Source of the DNA: Aliishimia sp965656085
GTDB taxonomy: Bacteria; Pseudomonadota; Alphaproteobacteria; Rhodobacterales; Rhodobacteraceae
DNA length: 64,000 bases
Direction of reading: 5' to 3'
Assembly (NCBI GenBank): GCA_965656085.1
Contig: CBFHJA010000010.1
Span: 1-64,000, forward strand
The position numbers and the translations under genes are program-made. Numbering within the stretch: position 1 is the first letter of the stretch; each line of letters starts with the position of its first letter. Under the pieces are notes generated by a model that ran no database searches, was not told where the DNA came from, and saw only the letters and a program-made list of their open reading frames with translations. Positions 43,987 to 52,652 of the stretch are shown here, piece after piece.

Positions 43987-44693
43987 CTCAAGACCAGCGG
44001 CGCGCCCATCCATGTGCGCAGCGCCGCCGTCGTCTCGGCAGGCTGTTCCAGCGTCGGCAGATGGCCGCTGTCTTCCAGCACTTCGAGGCGGGCATTGGGG
44101 ATCAATTCCGCCATGAAACTATGGCGTTTGACCGGGCAAAGCTCGTCATGCGCACCGCACAGGATCAGGGTCGGATGATGCACCTTGCGCAGCGTCGCCT
44201 GCTGGTCCTTGCGCCGTTGCAGCGCGCGGCTCTGGCGCACGAAAACCTCCGGGCCGAGCGCGTCGGCCATATCCATGACAAGGTCAAGGATTTCAGCACG
44301 ATAGGGGCCAGGCGCGAGATAGTTCGGCTTCATTTCATCGCGCATCACCTCGGCCAATTGCCCGGTGCGCGCCTTGACGATTTGCGGCTCGCGGGTGGCC
44401 GCGATCTGGGGCGTTTCGGCCAGCGGGTTGGTCGAGATCAGCGCCAGACGGCTGACCCGGTCGGGGGCCCGGCGCAGGATTTCCATCGCGACGATCCCGC
44501 CCATCGCACACCCGGCCAAAGCGAAGCGCACCGGGAGTTGATCCAGCAGCCCGGACGCGATCTCTTCGATCCGCTCACCTTGCGTGACCGGCGCGACCAT
44601 GACGGCGAATTCACTCGATAATTCAGCAAGTTGCGGACCAAAGAGCCGCGCGTCGGACATCATTCCGGGAAGGAAAACCAAAGGCTCCGGCAT
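43983..44693 (-). CDS. Alpha/beta hydrolase with alanine in place of the nucleophile serine
   Basis: 236 residues from MPEPLVFLPGMMSDARLF (GAGGG ribosome site; ATG at 44723 is an alternative). The alpha/beta hydrolase fold is clear: oxyanion LPGMMSD, acid residue in LILCGAHDELCP, and histidine in EDSGHLPTLEQP. However, the nucleophile elbow, normally G-x-S-x-G, reads G61-C62-A63-M64-G65. The DNA (codons GGG TGT GCG ATG GGC) shows no sign of a frameshift. The protein is therefore probably not a normal serine hydrolase; it may be a binding protein or may use another residue. The stop codon overlaps repeat copy B. Confidence 0.85.
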   Translation of the reverse strand: MPEPLVFLPGMMSDARLFGPQLAELSSEFAVMVAPVTQGERIEEIASGLLDQLPVRFALAGCAMGGIVAMEILRRAPDRVSRLALISTNPLAETPQIAATREPQIVKARTGQLAEVMRDEMKPNYLAPGPYRAEILDLVMDMADALGPEVFVRQSRALQRRKDQQATLRKVHHPTLILCGAHDELCPVKRHSFMAELIPNARLEVLEDSGHLPTLEQPAETTAALRTWMGAPLVLS

Positions 44694-44801
44694 CTTGCCC
44701 TCACATGCGTTTTGCCGATCCATCGCCTGTTCCGCGCCGCTCTGCAAGCCCAATCGGAACGGGTTGGCAGGCGCGCGCGGAGAAACGCTTAACACACTGA
44801 C

Positions 44802-45848
44802 TTAGCTACGGATTTGCTCCCAGAACAAGGCTAGATGCCGTTGCACGATCTCGTTATACTGATCGGTCTGCTTGAGTTCGGCCAGCCCCGCGTTGAAGCG
44901 GAACAGGAAGGTCGTTCCGCGCCAATGCGTCTTGGAGATAACCACATGCAGCCCTTCGACCGAGAGCGGGCGCGGTAGCGGCACCACCCGGTCCGTCAGC
45001 CCCATCTGGAACATCTTCTGCACGCCCAGAAACTCGTTCACCGCCACCGCATCGACCTCGCCGGACATCAGCATGTTGAAGCAATCATCCGGGGTGGGAG
45101 GCTGTTCGAGTTTGACCAACCCGCGCGACAGCCATTGGCGATCCTCGCGCTCCAGATCATGGGTGAAATAGCCCGACGGGCGGCACAGGGTCTTGCCGTG
45201 CAACTCCTCGTCCTTTGCAAAGGTCAGCCCGCCATCTGCTTTTGTAAACAACAGGATAACCAGATCGACCAGCGGGTCCGAGTAGTGGAAATTGGCGCAG
45301 CGGAATTCGCCGGGATCGGCATCGCAATCGGGCCGGAACCACGGGAAGCCCATGTCCACCTGCGACTGTTTCAGCATCGGATCGAGGTGTTTGGACCAAT
45401 CATCCTCCCATGTGATCGAGTAGGTCACGGGCGAGGGCATATTCTCCAGCGCCGCGTTCACAAGCTCTGTCGCCATCCCCTGCCCCGGCCACTCGCGGTC
45501 GGTGAACGGCGCGTAATTGGTCGCCGTCACCAGCACCAGTTCCGCGTTCTCCTGCTGCAGCGGCGTGGGATCGGGCGCCGAGATCGTGCCCGACCCGCAG
45601 GGGATCGCCAGCACGGTGCCGGCGGGCACATCGACGATGGAGCCCCCCGCGAGGCCCGGATTGTTGTAGAACACCAGCGACCATTTGGTCATGTCGCCGA
45701 GATTTTCTTCCGCGATGGAAAACAGCGTGTCCCCCGGTTGCACCGTGTAGCTCGGCGAGCAGGCTTCCGCCGCGGCGGCCCCGAGGCCCAGCACGCCGAG
45801 CGCTGCGGCGGCCCGGACGGTGGTTCTTGTTAGGTGTGTCAAAGACAT
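44802..45848 (-). CDS. LysM domain fused to a family-3 solute-binding protein (second of tandem pair)
   Basis: 348 residues. Signal peptide MSLTHLTRTTVRAAAALGVLGLGAAAAEA, LysM domain (YTVQPGDTLFSIAEENLGDMTKWSLVFYNNPG, about 35-80), then an amino-acid-type binding domain (SBP_bac_3) beginning VLVTATNYAPFTDREWPGQGMATELVNAALE. Conserved with the next gene: CDADPGEFRCANFHYSDPLVD, CRPSGY, DDCFNML. The LysM should hold the protein on peptidoglycan. No permease or ATPase gene is adjacent. The start was moved from 45899 to 45848 because the signal peptide begins there. Confidence 0.85.
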   Translation of the reverse strand: MSLTHLTRTTVRAAAALGVLGLGAAAAEACSPSYTVQPGDTLFSIAEENLGDMTKWSLVFYNNPGLAGGSIVDVPAGTVLAIPCGSGTISAPDPTPLQQENAELVLVTATNYAPFTDREWPGQGMATELVNAALENMPSPVTYSITWEDDWSKHLDPMLKQSQVDMGFPWFRPDCDADPGEFRCANFHYSDPLVDLVILLFTKADGGLTFAKDEELHGKTLCRPSGYFTHDLEREDRQWLSRGLVKLEQPPTPDDCFNMLMSGEVDAVAVNEFLGVQKMFQMGLTDRVVPLPRPLSVEGLHVVISKTHWRGTTFLFRFNAGLAELKQTDQYNEIVQRHLALFWEQIRS

Positions 45849-45876
45849 TTTCTTCCCTCCAACCCCCTGTTCACGC

Positions 45877-46977
45877 TCAGTATTTCGACCAGACCGCACT
45901 CATGTGGCGCGCGACGATCTGTTGATACTGGCCCGCGTCCTTGATCGCGGCGAGACCGTCATTGATCGTGGCGACCAATTGTTCGGCGAGCGGGTTTGCC
46001 TTGTGGATCATCACATGCAGGCCGGTGATCGACACCGGACGCGACTGTACCGCTTCCACGCGATCTTGCAGTCCGAGCGCGAAGATCGTGTCCCGGGCGG
46101 TGAACTCGTTCAACACCACGCCCTCCACCTCACCATTCACCAGCATCGTGAAGCAATCGGCCGGATCGTTAGGCTGCTCCAGCGTGATCTTGCCCTCTTT
46201 GAGCCAATTGCGCCCGTTCTCGTCGAGCATATGCGTCGTGTAGCCCGTCGGACGGCAGATCGTGCGCCCCTCGATATCGCTGTCGGTGGCGAAGGGAATG
46301 GGGCTCTGCTGATCGACAAAGAGCAAGATAAGATACTCGAACATCGCATCCGAATAGTGGAACGTGGCGCAGCGGCCCTCGTCGGGGGTGCTGTCGCAAT
46401 CGGGCTTGGCCCACGGATAGGCCATCTCCATCAGCCCGGCGGGGAGCATCTGATCGATATGCGAACTCCAGTCATTGACCCAGAAGGTGTCATGGCGCTC
46501 CGGCCCCACAGCCGCATCCATCGCCGCCGTGACCACCTCGGACAGCAAGCCGCCATTTTCCAGACCGCGATCCGTGAAGGGCGCGAAGTCATCTCCAGTC
46601 ACGAGCCGGATTTTCGGCAGCTCTGGCGTGCCCAGAAGGTCGGGCGCGGTGCGTGTGACAGTCTCCTCCGGCGCAGGCGTGGCGGCTTGCGCCAGCACTG
46701 GCGCGCCGCCGGGCAGGCCGGTGGGCAGGCCCGAGATGCAGGCCAGTTGCAGCTTCTGGCCCACGCGGATGGCGTTTGGATTGCTCCCGATCTCGTCAAG
46801 ATTGCCGGTGTGGATCGCGGTCCATTTGCCAGCGTCCTGATAGAGCCGGTCAGCGATCTGGCTCAGCGAGTCGCCGCGCTGGACGGTATAGACGCCGCCA
46901 CAGCTTTCCGCCGCGACGCCGCTGGCCGCCATGATGGTGCATGCCGCCGCAGCAGCCGCGAAAAGGTTCCTACCCAT
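45877..46977 (-). CDS. LysM domain fused to a family-3 solute-binding protein (first of tandem pair)
   Basis: 366 residues. Signal peptide MGRNLFAAAAAACTIMAASGVAAE, LysM domain (YTVQRGDSLSQIADRLYQDAGKWTAIHTGNLDEIGSNPNAIRVGQKL, about 30-77), a Pro/Ala-rich linker, then the SBP_bac_3 domain from about 122 (IRLVTGDDFAPFTDRGLENGGLLSEVV). Matching segments in the paralogue include CDSTPDEGRCATFHYSDAMFE, CRPTGYTTHMLD and ADCFTMLVNGEVEGVVLNEF, showing a tandem duplication. GGGGGAA precedes the ATG. Likely a periplasmic sensor or ligand scavenger tied to the cell wall. Confidence 0.87.
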   Translation of the reverse strand: MGRNLFAAAAAACTIMAASGVAAESCGGVYTVQRGDSLSQIADRLYQDAGKWTAIHTGNLDEIGSNPNAIRVGQKLQLACISGLPTGLPGGAPVLAQAATPAPEETVTRTAPDLLGTPELPKIRLVTGDDFAPFTDRGLENGGLLSEVVTAAMDAAVGPERHDTFWVNDWSSHIDQMLPAGLMEMAYPWAKPDCDSTPDEGRCATFHYSDAMFEYLILLFVDQQSPIPFATDSDIEGRTICRPTGYTTHMLDENGRNWLKEGKITLEQPNDPADCFTMLVNGEVEGVVLNEFTARDTIFALGLQDRVEAVQSRPVSITGLHVMIHKANPLAEQLVATINDGLAAIKDAGQYQQIVARHMSAVWSKY

Positions 46978-47011
46978 GAATCATTCCCCCGAACTCAAGA
47001 TTTCGGAAACG

Positions 47012-47062
47012 ATCCACAATGCAGTGGCTCCCGTCAAGCGAGAGACTACATATTGTGGATAA
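47012..47062. promoter_or_regulatory. Inverted repeat ATCCACAAT/ATTGTGGAT including a DnaA-box match
   Basis: ATCCACAAT (47012-47020) and ATTGTGGAT (47052-47060) are perfect inverted copies 31 bp apart. The right arm extends to TGTGGATAA (47054-47062), a perfect reverse complement of the DnaA box TTATCCACA; the left arm matches in 7 of 9 positions. The site lies just upstream of the LysM-binding protein operon and just behind the next leftward gene. Regulation by DnaA or by a local repressor is possible. Confidence 0.4.
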
Positions 47063-47069
47063 CTTTCGT

Positions 47070-47723
47070 CTACACGCGGTGAAACTTATCCGGGCTGTGC
47101 ATAAAGCGCGGAAAATCGGCATAGCGCGCCGCCCGCGCGTCAACCGATTCGTCCGGTGCGGCCCCGCGCTTCAAGAGCGTGCCGCGCGGCGCGACATAGC
47201 TTGAAATCTGCCGCCACGGCGCGGGGCGCCATGAGATATTGAACGCGCAGAGCTTGGGGAAGAACCACATCTCCGAATAGGGCAGATGGTCGTGTATCCA
47301 CCACGCCAGATCGCGCCAGTCCCGGCCCCGCTCGTAGTGATCCACGAACCACGGGATCACGATCGACGCGCCCGCCACCGCCTCCGGCCCGCGCCCCCGG
47401 TCCCAGATATGGCACTCCTGCGGGTAGTCGTTGCGGGCGCAGTTGAGACGGTTCTCATTGCCAAAGCGGTTCAGCGAAGGCGAGCGGTAGCCCGAGCGCA
47501 CAGCCACCCGCCCGAACGTCTCTTCGAGCGGGTCGAGGATCAGCGTGCAGAACTGCCGTCCGTTCTCAATGGCCAGATCAGGGTCCTCGGGGATGTTCTG
47601 AAGCTGATGGAAATTGGCAATCTCGGAATAGAGAAATTCGCGCATGTAAAAATGCCGCGAGAGGCGCACCCGGCCAAGGGTCTCAAGGCTCCACATGGAT
47701 TTAGGTCGCCGCATCCGCCCCAT
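47070..47723 (-). CDS. Hypothetical protein, possibly peptidase M15-like
   Basis: About 217 residues from ATG 47723 (ATGs at 47714 and 47696 are also possible). The segment HFYMREFLYSEIANFHQLQNIPEDPDLAIENGRQFCTLILDPLEETFGRVAVRSGYRSPSLN looks like the M15 (D-Ala-D-Ala carboxypeptidase) family pattern, with SGYRSPxLN clear. The usual second metal motif (HxxGxAxD) is replaced by ECHIWD, so activity is uncertain. No signal peptide is visible. It starts 2 bp after the stop of the next upstream gene. Confidence 0.6.
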   Translation of the reverse strand: MGRMRRPKSMWSLETLGRVRLSRHFYMREFLYSEIANFHQLQNIPEDPDLAIENGRQFCTLILDPLEETFGRVAVRSGYRSPSLNRFGNENRLNCARNDYPQECHIWDRGRGPEAVAGASIVIPWFVDHYERGRDWRDLAWWIHDHLPYSEMWFFPKLCAFNISWRPAPWRQISSYVAPRGTLLKRGAAPDESVDARAARYADFPRFMHSPDKFHRV

Positions 47724-47724
47724 T

Positions 47725-48432
47725 TCAATACACCGGATCGACCCCATGGCCGCGCGTGCCCCAGAAGCGGTACCAGCGCCCGGCCTGATCGGCGATATGC
47801 ACCCATGTGGCCGGATCACCGTCATTTCCGAAGGGATAGTCGCGCGCGCCAAGCGCCTCCTGTACGTCATACTCTGCGGCGAACTCAGCCGCGCGCGCCA
47901 TCATGTCTGCACCGGTCCTGAGCGCATCCTGAGGCTGCATCGGCAGATACGCCTCGACCAGCAAATCGCCCAGAACCGCCTCGGCCATCTTCAGAGCGCG
48001 GCCGGAGAAAGCGGTCTCATCGCGGCCTTCGCCCGCCGGATAGACCGGCAACCCATCGCAGGGCGGCGCGAGGGACAGCACATGGTAGCCCTGCATTTGT
48101 TCAATGCGCTCTGCCTGCGCCTCCGGGTCCAGCCCGCCCGCCTCCAGCCGGGCGCGCAGCCAGTCATCCGCCACCGCATCGCGCCCCACGACCGGGGCAC
48201 CAAGCTGTGCAAAGCCCGGCTCAGAGAGCGCATGAAGCCGCGCGCGGGCGTCCTCGACATCAAAGCGCGGCGGCGCGGGACCAAACAGCCGTCCCAGCAT
48301 CCCGCGTTTGGGCGGGGCAGCCGTCAGGGTCGGCAGCTTGCCCTCTGCCTCGTTGATCTGCCGCCAGAGCGCAAGAAACTCCGCCTCGCAGCCCTGTTTC
48401 GGTTTCGGCAAGACTGTCAGGACGAGGTCCAT
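47725..48432 (-). CDS. Hypothetical protein
   Basis: 235 residues: MDLVLTVLPKPKQGCEAEFLALWRQINEAEGKLPTLTAAPPKRGMLGRLFGP, later YDVQEALGARDYPFGNDGDPATWVHIADQAGRWYRFWGTRGHGVDPVY. No membrane helix or signal. I do not recognise the family. It is part of a leftward run (creatininase-like, alpha/beta hydrolase, this gene, M15-like gene) and is 39 bp from the hydrolase gene. Confidence 0.6.
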   Translation of the reverse strand: MDLVLTVLPKPKQGCEAEFLALWRQINEAEGKLPTLTAAPPKRGMLGRLFGPAPPRFDVEDARARLHALSEPGFAQLGAPVVGRDAVADDWLRARLEAGGLDPEAQAERIEQMQGYHVLSLAPPCDGLPVYPAGEGRDETAFSGRALKMAEAVLGDLLVEAYLPMQPQDALRTGADMMARAAEFAAEYDVQEALGARDYPFGNDGDPATWVHIADQAGRWYRFWGTRGHGVDPVY

Positions 48433-48471
48433 ACGGTCAACGAGGCTCCCCTGCTTCCGTCCCTGAGCCGG

Positions 48472-49221
48472 TCAGCACGCCCCCTGCCCCATCACCTGCA
48501 GCACCGCTTCTTCGATGAGGCCAAGGCACGGCCCGTCCGAGAAGCGGTGATCGGCGTCCTTCACCAGCGTGAGGCGCATATCCGGGCAGGTTGCGTGATC
48601 CAGCAGCCGGAGCGCGGTCCCGGTGCTCACGGCGGTATCGGCGGTGCCTTGGACGCAGCGCACCGGGAAGGGCAGATCGAGCGGCGCGCGCAGGACGAGG
48701 CGCGTCCGCCCGTCTTCGATCATCCGCTTGGAGACGTGATAAGGCTCCATATAATCCGACGGCAGTTCGACATAGCCCCGGCTGTCCAGGTCGGCCTTTT
48801 GCGCATCCGAGAAATTCGCCCAATAGCCGTCCTCGGTGAAGTCCGGCGCGGCGGCGATGGTGACCATCCCGGCAATGCGCTCGGGGCGGGCCTTGGCGAG
48901 CAAGAGCGCCTGCCAGCCGCCCATGGAAGAGCCGACCGGCACGATCGGCCCCTCCGTCAGCGCGTCCACAGCGGCGAGCGTGTCCTCGTGCCAATCGCCG
49001 ATGCAGCCGTCCTCGAACCGCTCCGAACTTTCCCCATGGCCCGAATAGTCAAACCGCAGAAAGGCTTGCCCGCGCGCGCGGCACCATGCTTCGAGATGCA
49101 CCGCCTTGGTGCCTTCCATGTCGGATTTCAGCCCGCCGAGAAACACCACGGTCGGCTCGTCGCCTTCGCTTTTGTGATAGGCCAGCCGCCGCCCCTGCGC
49201 GGTGTCGAGAAATTCCGCCAT
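48472..49221 (-). CDS. Alpha/beta hydrolase (ABHD10-like)
   Basis: 249 residues. Nucleophile elbow GSSMGG (VPVGSSMGGWQALLLA), oxyanion region VFLGGLKSDMEGTKA, aspartate in CVQGTADTAVS and histidine in VKDADHRFSD. The pattern FLRFDYSGHGESSERFEDGCIGDWHEDTLAA is that of the ABHD10-like bacterial hydrolases (thioesterase or esterase). Start overlaps the preceding creatininase stop by one base. Substrate unknown. Confidence 0.85.
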   Translation of the reverse strand: MAEFLDTAQGRRLAYHKSEGDEPTVVFLGGLKSDMEGTKAVHLEAWCRARGQAFLRFDYSGHGESSERFEDGCIGDWHEDTLAAVDALTEGPIVPVGSSMGGWQALLLAKARPERIAGMVTIAAAPDFTEDGYWANFSDAQKADLDSRGYVELPSDYMEPYHVSKRMIEDGRTRLVLRAPLDLPFPVRCVQGTADTAVSTGTALRLLDHATCPDMRLTLVKDADHRFSDGPCLGLIEEAVLQVMGQGAC

Positions 49222-50036
49222 CAGCCCCTCCGCACCGGCACGCCGCCCACCGTATCGGGGCGCTTGTCGTCAGGGGCGGCCCATGTCTCGGGGTCGGTGA
49301 TCAGCCGCGCGATGGCGTCCGAGCCGATCTCGAACAGCTGCTCGCCCTTCGCCGGGTTGGCCTTCTCGGGATAGCCCAGCACCCCGTTCGGGGTCGCGTG
49401 GGCCAGCGGACGCCAGCGGTAGCTGCCCTGCCCTGCCGACAGAAACGCCGGGGCGTTGGTGGTGCCGACATTGAGCGCGGCCAGATCGCTGTCATCCACC
49501 AGATCGGGCTCGACCGCCATCATCATCGAAGTTTCGGCCTCGCCTGCGTGCATCAGGTTCTCCTGATCTTCGAGCGGCGCGCCCATCGCGCTGCCCGCCT
49601 CGGAAACATAGGTGGTGAAGATCAGCGTTGCGGGCGAGGTCGGCGCGATGTCGTCGAGCAGGGCCTGCGTGGCGATGATGTTGCCGCCATGGCTGTTGGA
49701 AACCACGATGTCACGGAACCCGTGCCGCGTGATCGCGTCGATCAGGTCGCGCAGCACCGCGCGATAGGTGTCCTGCCGCAGCGTGAGCGTGCCGCCAAAG
49801 GCCATGTGGTGCTCGCTGAGCCCCGACCAAAGCACCGGTGCGACCACCGTGGGACGCTTGGGGTAGGCTTTGCGCGCGGTGCGCACCGCAATCTCGTGGC
49901 CAAGCCGCGTGTCGGTCATCACCGGCAGATGCGGGCCATGCTGTTCGATGCTGGCCACGGGCAGAATCACAACCGCGTTCTGATCCGCCAGCGCCCGGAT
50001 CTCCTGCGCCTTCAGGCGCGCCCATTCCACTTCCAT
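49221..50036 (-). CDS. Creatininase family amidohydrolase
   Basis: 271 residues. The family metal residues are visible: VASIEQHGPHLPVMTDTRLGHE (Glu and His, then Asp), NSHGGN (His), and HAGEAETSMMM (Glu). Members cleave creatinine, or act in riboflavin, mycofactocin and other pathways; here the closest guess is a cyclic amide hydrolase. ATG 50036 follows GGAGG by eight bases; the in-frame codon at 50051 lies inside that ribosome site and is rejected. Confidence 0.85.
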   Translation of the reverse strand: MEVEWARLKAQEIRALADQNAVVILPVASIEQHGPHLPVMTDTRLGHEIAVRTARKAYPKRPTVVAPVLWSGLSEHHMAFGGTLTLRQDTYRAVLRDLIDAITRHGFRDIVVSNSHGGNIIATQALLDDIAPTSPATLIFTTYVSEAGSAMGAPLEDQENLMHAGEAETSMMMAVEPDLVDDSDLAALNVGTTNAPAFLSAGQGSYRWRPLAHATPNGVLGYPEKANPAKGEQLFEIGSDAIARLITDPETWAAPDDKRPDTVGGVPVRRG

Positions 50037-50125
50037 TGAGTTTTCCTCCACTGCTTGGCCCCGAGTAGAGCCTAAGCGCGAGGGGGCTTCAACCGCGCCG
50101 TTGCCACCCTATCCGCACCCGCATG

Positions 50126-50158
50126 AAAAAAGCGCCGCAGCAGAGGCCGGGCGCTTTT
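50126..50158 (-). terminator. Bidirectional terminator behind the small gene at 50186
   Basis: Stem AAAAGCGCC (50128-50136) and GGCGCTTTT (50150-50158), loop of 13 bases, T run on both strands. On the minus strand it follows the 74-residue gene by about 28 bp. Confidence 0.8.
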
Positions 50159-50185
50159 CGATGTGCTCGCTTGGATCGGGAGGGA

Positions 50186-50410
50186 TCAGCCGCCGACATA
50201 GACCCCGGTTTTGGGGCGGTAGAACTCTTTTTGGTTGTGCAAACGCCCCAGCAGCTCGTGGATATCGCGCACTTGCTCGCTGGCCTCGGGGCAGGCTTCG
50301 TTGATATTAGCCACCTTGTCGACGAGGGAGGCCTTGCTGTCACGCAGCGCTGCTTCGATCAGTTCCAGATCCTCTACGCTGAGGTCAAACTTGGTGTTCG
50401 GACGCGGCAT
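50186..50410 (-). CDS. Small conserved-type hypothetical protein
   Basis: 74 residues: MPRPNTKFDLSVEDLELIEAALRDSKASLVDKVANINEACPEASEQVRDIHELLGRLHNQKEFYRPKTGVYVGG. Helical and soluble, with a good GGAGA ribosome site and its own terminator, so clearly expressed. No family name recognised. It is divergent from thrS. Confidence 0.7.
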   Translation of the reverse strand: MPRPNTKFDLSVEDLELIEAALRDSKASLVDKVANINEACPEASEQVRDIHELLGRLHNQKEFYRPKTGVYVGG

Positions 50411-50700
50411 GGCATTCTCTCCTTGGCGGGGCTTAAGCTGCTCGATTGTTTCCGATAGTGAACTTGTAATATGATTTAGGCCATTTGCGACATCCTGAAA
50501 AGCCCCAGCGACACGCGCTAACTTGCTGATTTCTCATGATGTTGATGAATACTTTTGTATGCATGGCGCAACAGGGCCCAAAATCTGGGATTCGCACGGC
50601 ACATCCGGGCTTGACCACCCGAACCACAGCGGTAAGAGAGCCACATCCATAACCCGCAACCGGGCGCACGCGTAGGCGCCAAACCGACGAGGAGGCCCAG
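50411..50700. promoter_or_regulatory. Intergenic region upstream of thrS
   Basis: 290 bp with lower GC in its middle (about 50440-50580) than the surroundings. It should contain the leftward promoter of the small gene and the thrS promoter and leader. GAGGAGG is placed before the thrS ATG. I see no clear T-box or attenuator hairpin. Confidence 0.3.
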
Positions 50701-52650
50701 ATGGCCCAGATCGCACTCACCCTTCCCGACCAATCCGTTCGCCGTTACGACGCTGGCATCACGCCCGCCGACGTCGCCGCCGACATCTCCAAGTCGCTGG
50801 CCAAGAAAGCCATTTCCGCAACGGTGGGTGGTCAGCACTGGGACCTGCAATGGCCCATCGAGGCCAATAGCGAGATCGCGATCCACACCATGCAGGACGA
50901 AGCGCAGGCCAATGAGCTTGTGCGCCATGACCTCGCGCATATCATGGCCCGCGCGGTGCAGGAGATCTGGCCCGACACCAAAGTGACCATTGGCCCGGTG
51001 ATCGAGCATGGCTGGTATTACGATTTCGACCGCGCCGAGCCCTTCACGCCCGAAGACCTCGGCCAGATCGAAAAGAAGATGAAAGAGATCATCAACCGCC
51101 GCGATCCGGTCACCACCGAGATTTGGGAGCGCGAGCGGGCGATCAAGTTCTACAAGGCCAATAACGAGCCCTACAAGGTCGAGCTGATCGAGAGCATCCC
51201 CGGCGACGAGCCGCTGCGGATGTATTGGCACGGCCATTGGCAGGACCTCTGCCGCGGCCCGCATCTCCAGCACACCGGGCAGGTCCCCGGCGACGCGTTC
51301 AAGCTGATGTCCATCGCGGGCGCTTATTGGCGCGGCGACAGCGACCGGGCGATGCTCCAGCGGATTTACGGCGTCGCCTTCACCGGCAAGGAGAAGCTGC
51401 GCGCGCATCTCAACATGCTGGAAGAAGCCGCCAAGCGCGATCACCGCAAGCTCGGACGCGAGATGGACCTGTTTCACATGCAGGAAGAGGCGCCGGGGCA
51501 GATCTTCTGGCACCCGAACGGCTGGCGCATCTATACCGAGTTGCAGGATTTCGTGCGCCGCAAGCAGCGCGCGGGCGGCTATGTCGAGGTGAACACGCCC
51601 CAAGTCGTGGACCGCAAGCTGTGGGAAGCCTCCGGGCACTGGGAGAAATATCAGGAAAACATGTTCATCGTGGAGGTGGATGAGGAGCACGCCCGCGAAA
51701 AAGCGATCAACGCGCTGAAGCCGATGAACTGCCCCTGCCATGTGCAGATCTTCAACCAAGGCCTCAAATCCTACCGCGACCTGCCGCTGCGCATGGCCGA
51801 GTTCGGCTCCTGCGCGCGCTACGAGCCGTCCGGCGCGCTGCACGGCATCATGCGCGTGCGCGGGTTCACGCAGGATGACGGGCATATCTTCGCGGAAGAG
51901 AGCCAGATCGAGGCGGAATGCGCGCGGTTCATCGACTTCCTGTCGGATATGTATCGCGACCTTGGCTTCGAGAAGTTCGACATCCTGTTCTCCGACCGCC
52001 CCGAGACCCGGTCTGGCTCGGATGAGGTGTGGGACAAGGCCGAAGCCGCGCTGTTGGAGGCGACCCGGGCCGCCGGGATCGAGCCGGAGCTGAACCCCGG
52101 CGAAGGGGCATTTTACGGACCCAAGCTGGAGTTTTCGCTCACCGACGCGATTGGGCGGGTCTGGCAATGCGGGACGTTTCAGGTAGATTTCGTGCTGCCC
52201 GAACGGCTCGACGCGACTTACATTGGCTCCGACGGCGCAAAACACCGCCCCGTCATGCTGCACCGCGCGACCCTTGGCTCCTTCGAGCGCTTCATCGGCA
52301 TTCTGATCGAAGAACACGCAGGCAAGCTGCCCTTCTGGCTCGCGCCCCGCCAGGTCGTGGTGGCCTCCATCACGTCGGACGCAGACGCCTATGTCGCGGA
52401 TGTTGTGGCCAAACTCACCGCTGCCGGCGTCCGTGCGGAAGCCGATATTCGCAACGAAAAAATCAACTACAAGGTCCGCGAGCACAGCCTCGGCAAAGTC
52501 CCGGTGATCCTTGCTGTGGGGCACCGCGAAGTCGAAGAGGGCACGGTGTCCGTGCGGCGTCTGGGCTCGAAACAGAGCACCGTCACTCCTTTCGACGCCT
52601 TGCTGCCAGAACTGGCCGCAGACGCCACGCCGCCTGACCTGCGGGCCTGA
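50701..52650 (+). CDS. thrS: Threonyl-tRNA synthetase
   Basis: 649 residues. N-terminal TGS domain (residues 1-65), editing domain with RHDLAHIMARAVQEIWP (HxxxH-type motif), class II core with zinc ligands in MNCPCHVQIF, GFTQDDGHIF and MLHRATLGSFERFIG, and the C-terminal anticodon-binding domain from about 545. Charges tRNA-Thr in the cytoplasm. Standard length. GGAGG precedes the ATG. Confidence 0.98.
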   Translation: MAQIALTLPDQSVRRYDAGITPADVAADISKSLAKKAISATVGGQHWDLQWPIEANSEIAIHTMQDEAQANELVRHDLAHIMARAVQEIWPDTKVTIGPVIEHGWYYDFDRAEPFTPEDLGQIEKKMKEIINRRDPVTTEIWERERAIKFYKANNEPYKVELIESIPGDEPLRMYWHGHWQDLCRGPHLQHTGQVPGDAFKLMSIAGAYWRGDSDRAMLQRIYGVAFTGKEKLRAHLNMLEEAAKRDHRKLGREMDLFHMQEEAPGQIFWHPNGWRIYTELQDFVRRKQRAGGYVEVNTPQVVDRKLWEASGHWEKYQENMFIVEVDEEHAREKAINALKPMNCPCHVQIFNQGLKSYRDLPLRMAEFGSCARYEPSGALHGIMRVRGFTQDDGHIFAEESQIEAECARFIDFLSDMYRDLGFEKFDILFSDRPETRSGSDEVWDKAEAALLEATRAAGIEPELNPGEGAFYGPKLEFSLTDAIGRVWQCGTFQVDFVLPERLDATYIGSDGAKHRPVMLHRATLGSFERFIGILIEEHAGKLPFWLAPRQVVVASITSDADAYVADVVAKLTAAGVRAEADIRNEKINYKVREHSLGKVPVILAVGHREVEEGTVSVRRLGSKQSTVTPFDALLPELAADATPPDLRA

Positions 52651-52652
52651 GG

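Noticed and set aside
47012..47062. DnaA box pair considered as a replication origin
   Set aside because: Only one exact box and one partial box; no box cluster, AT-rich unwinding region or dnaA/repABC gene nearby.
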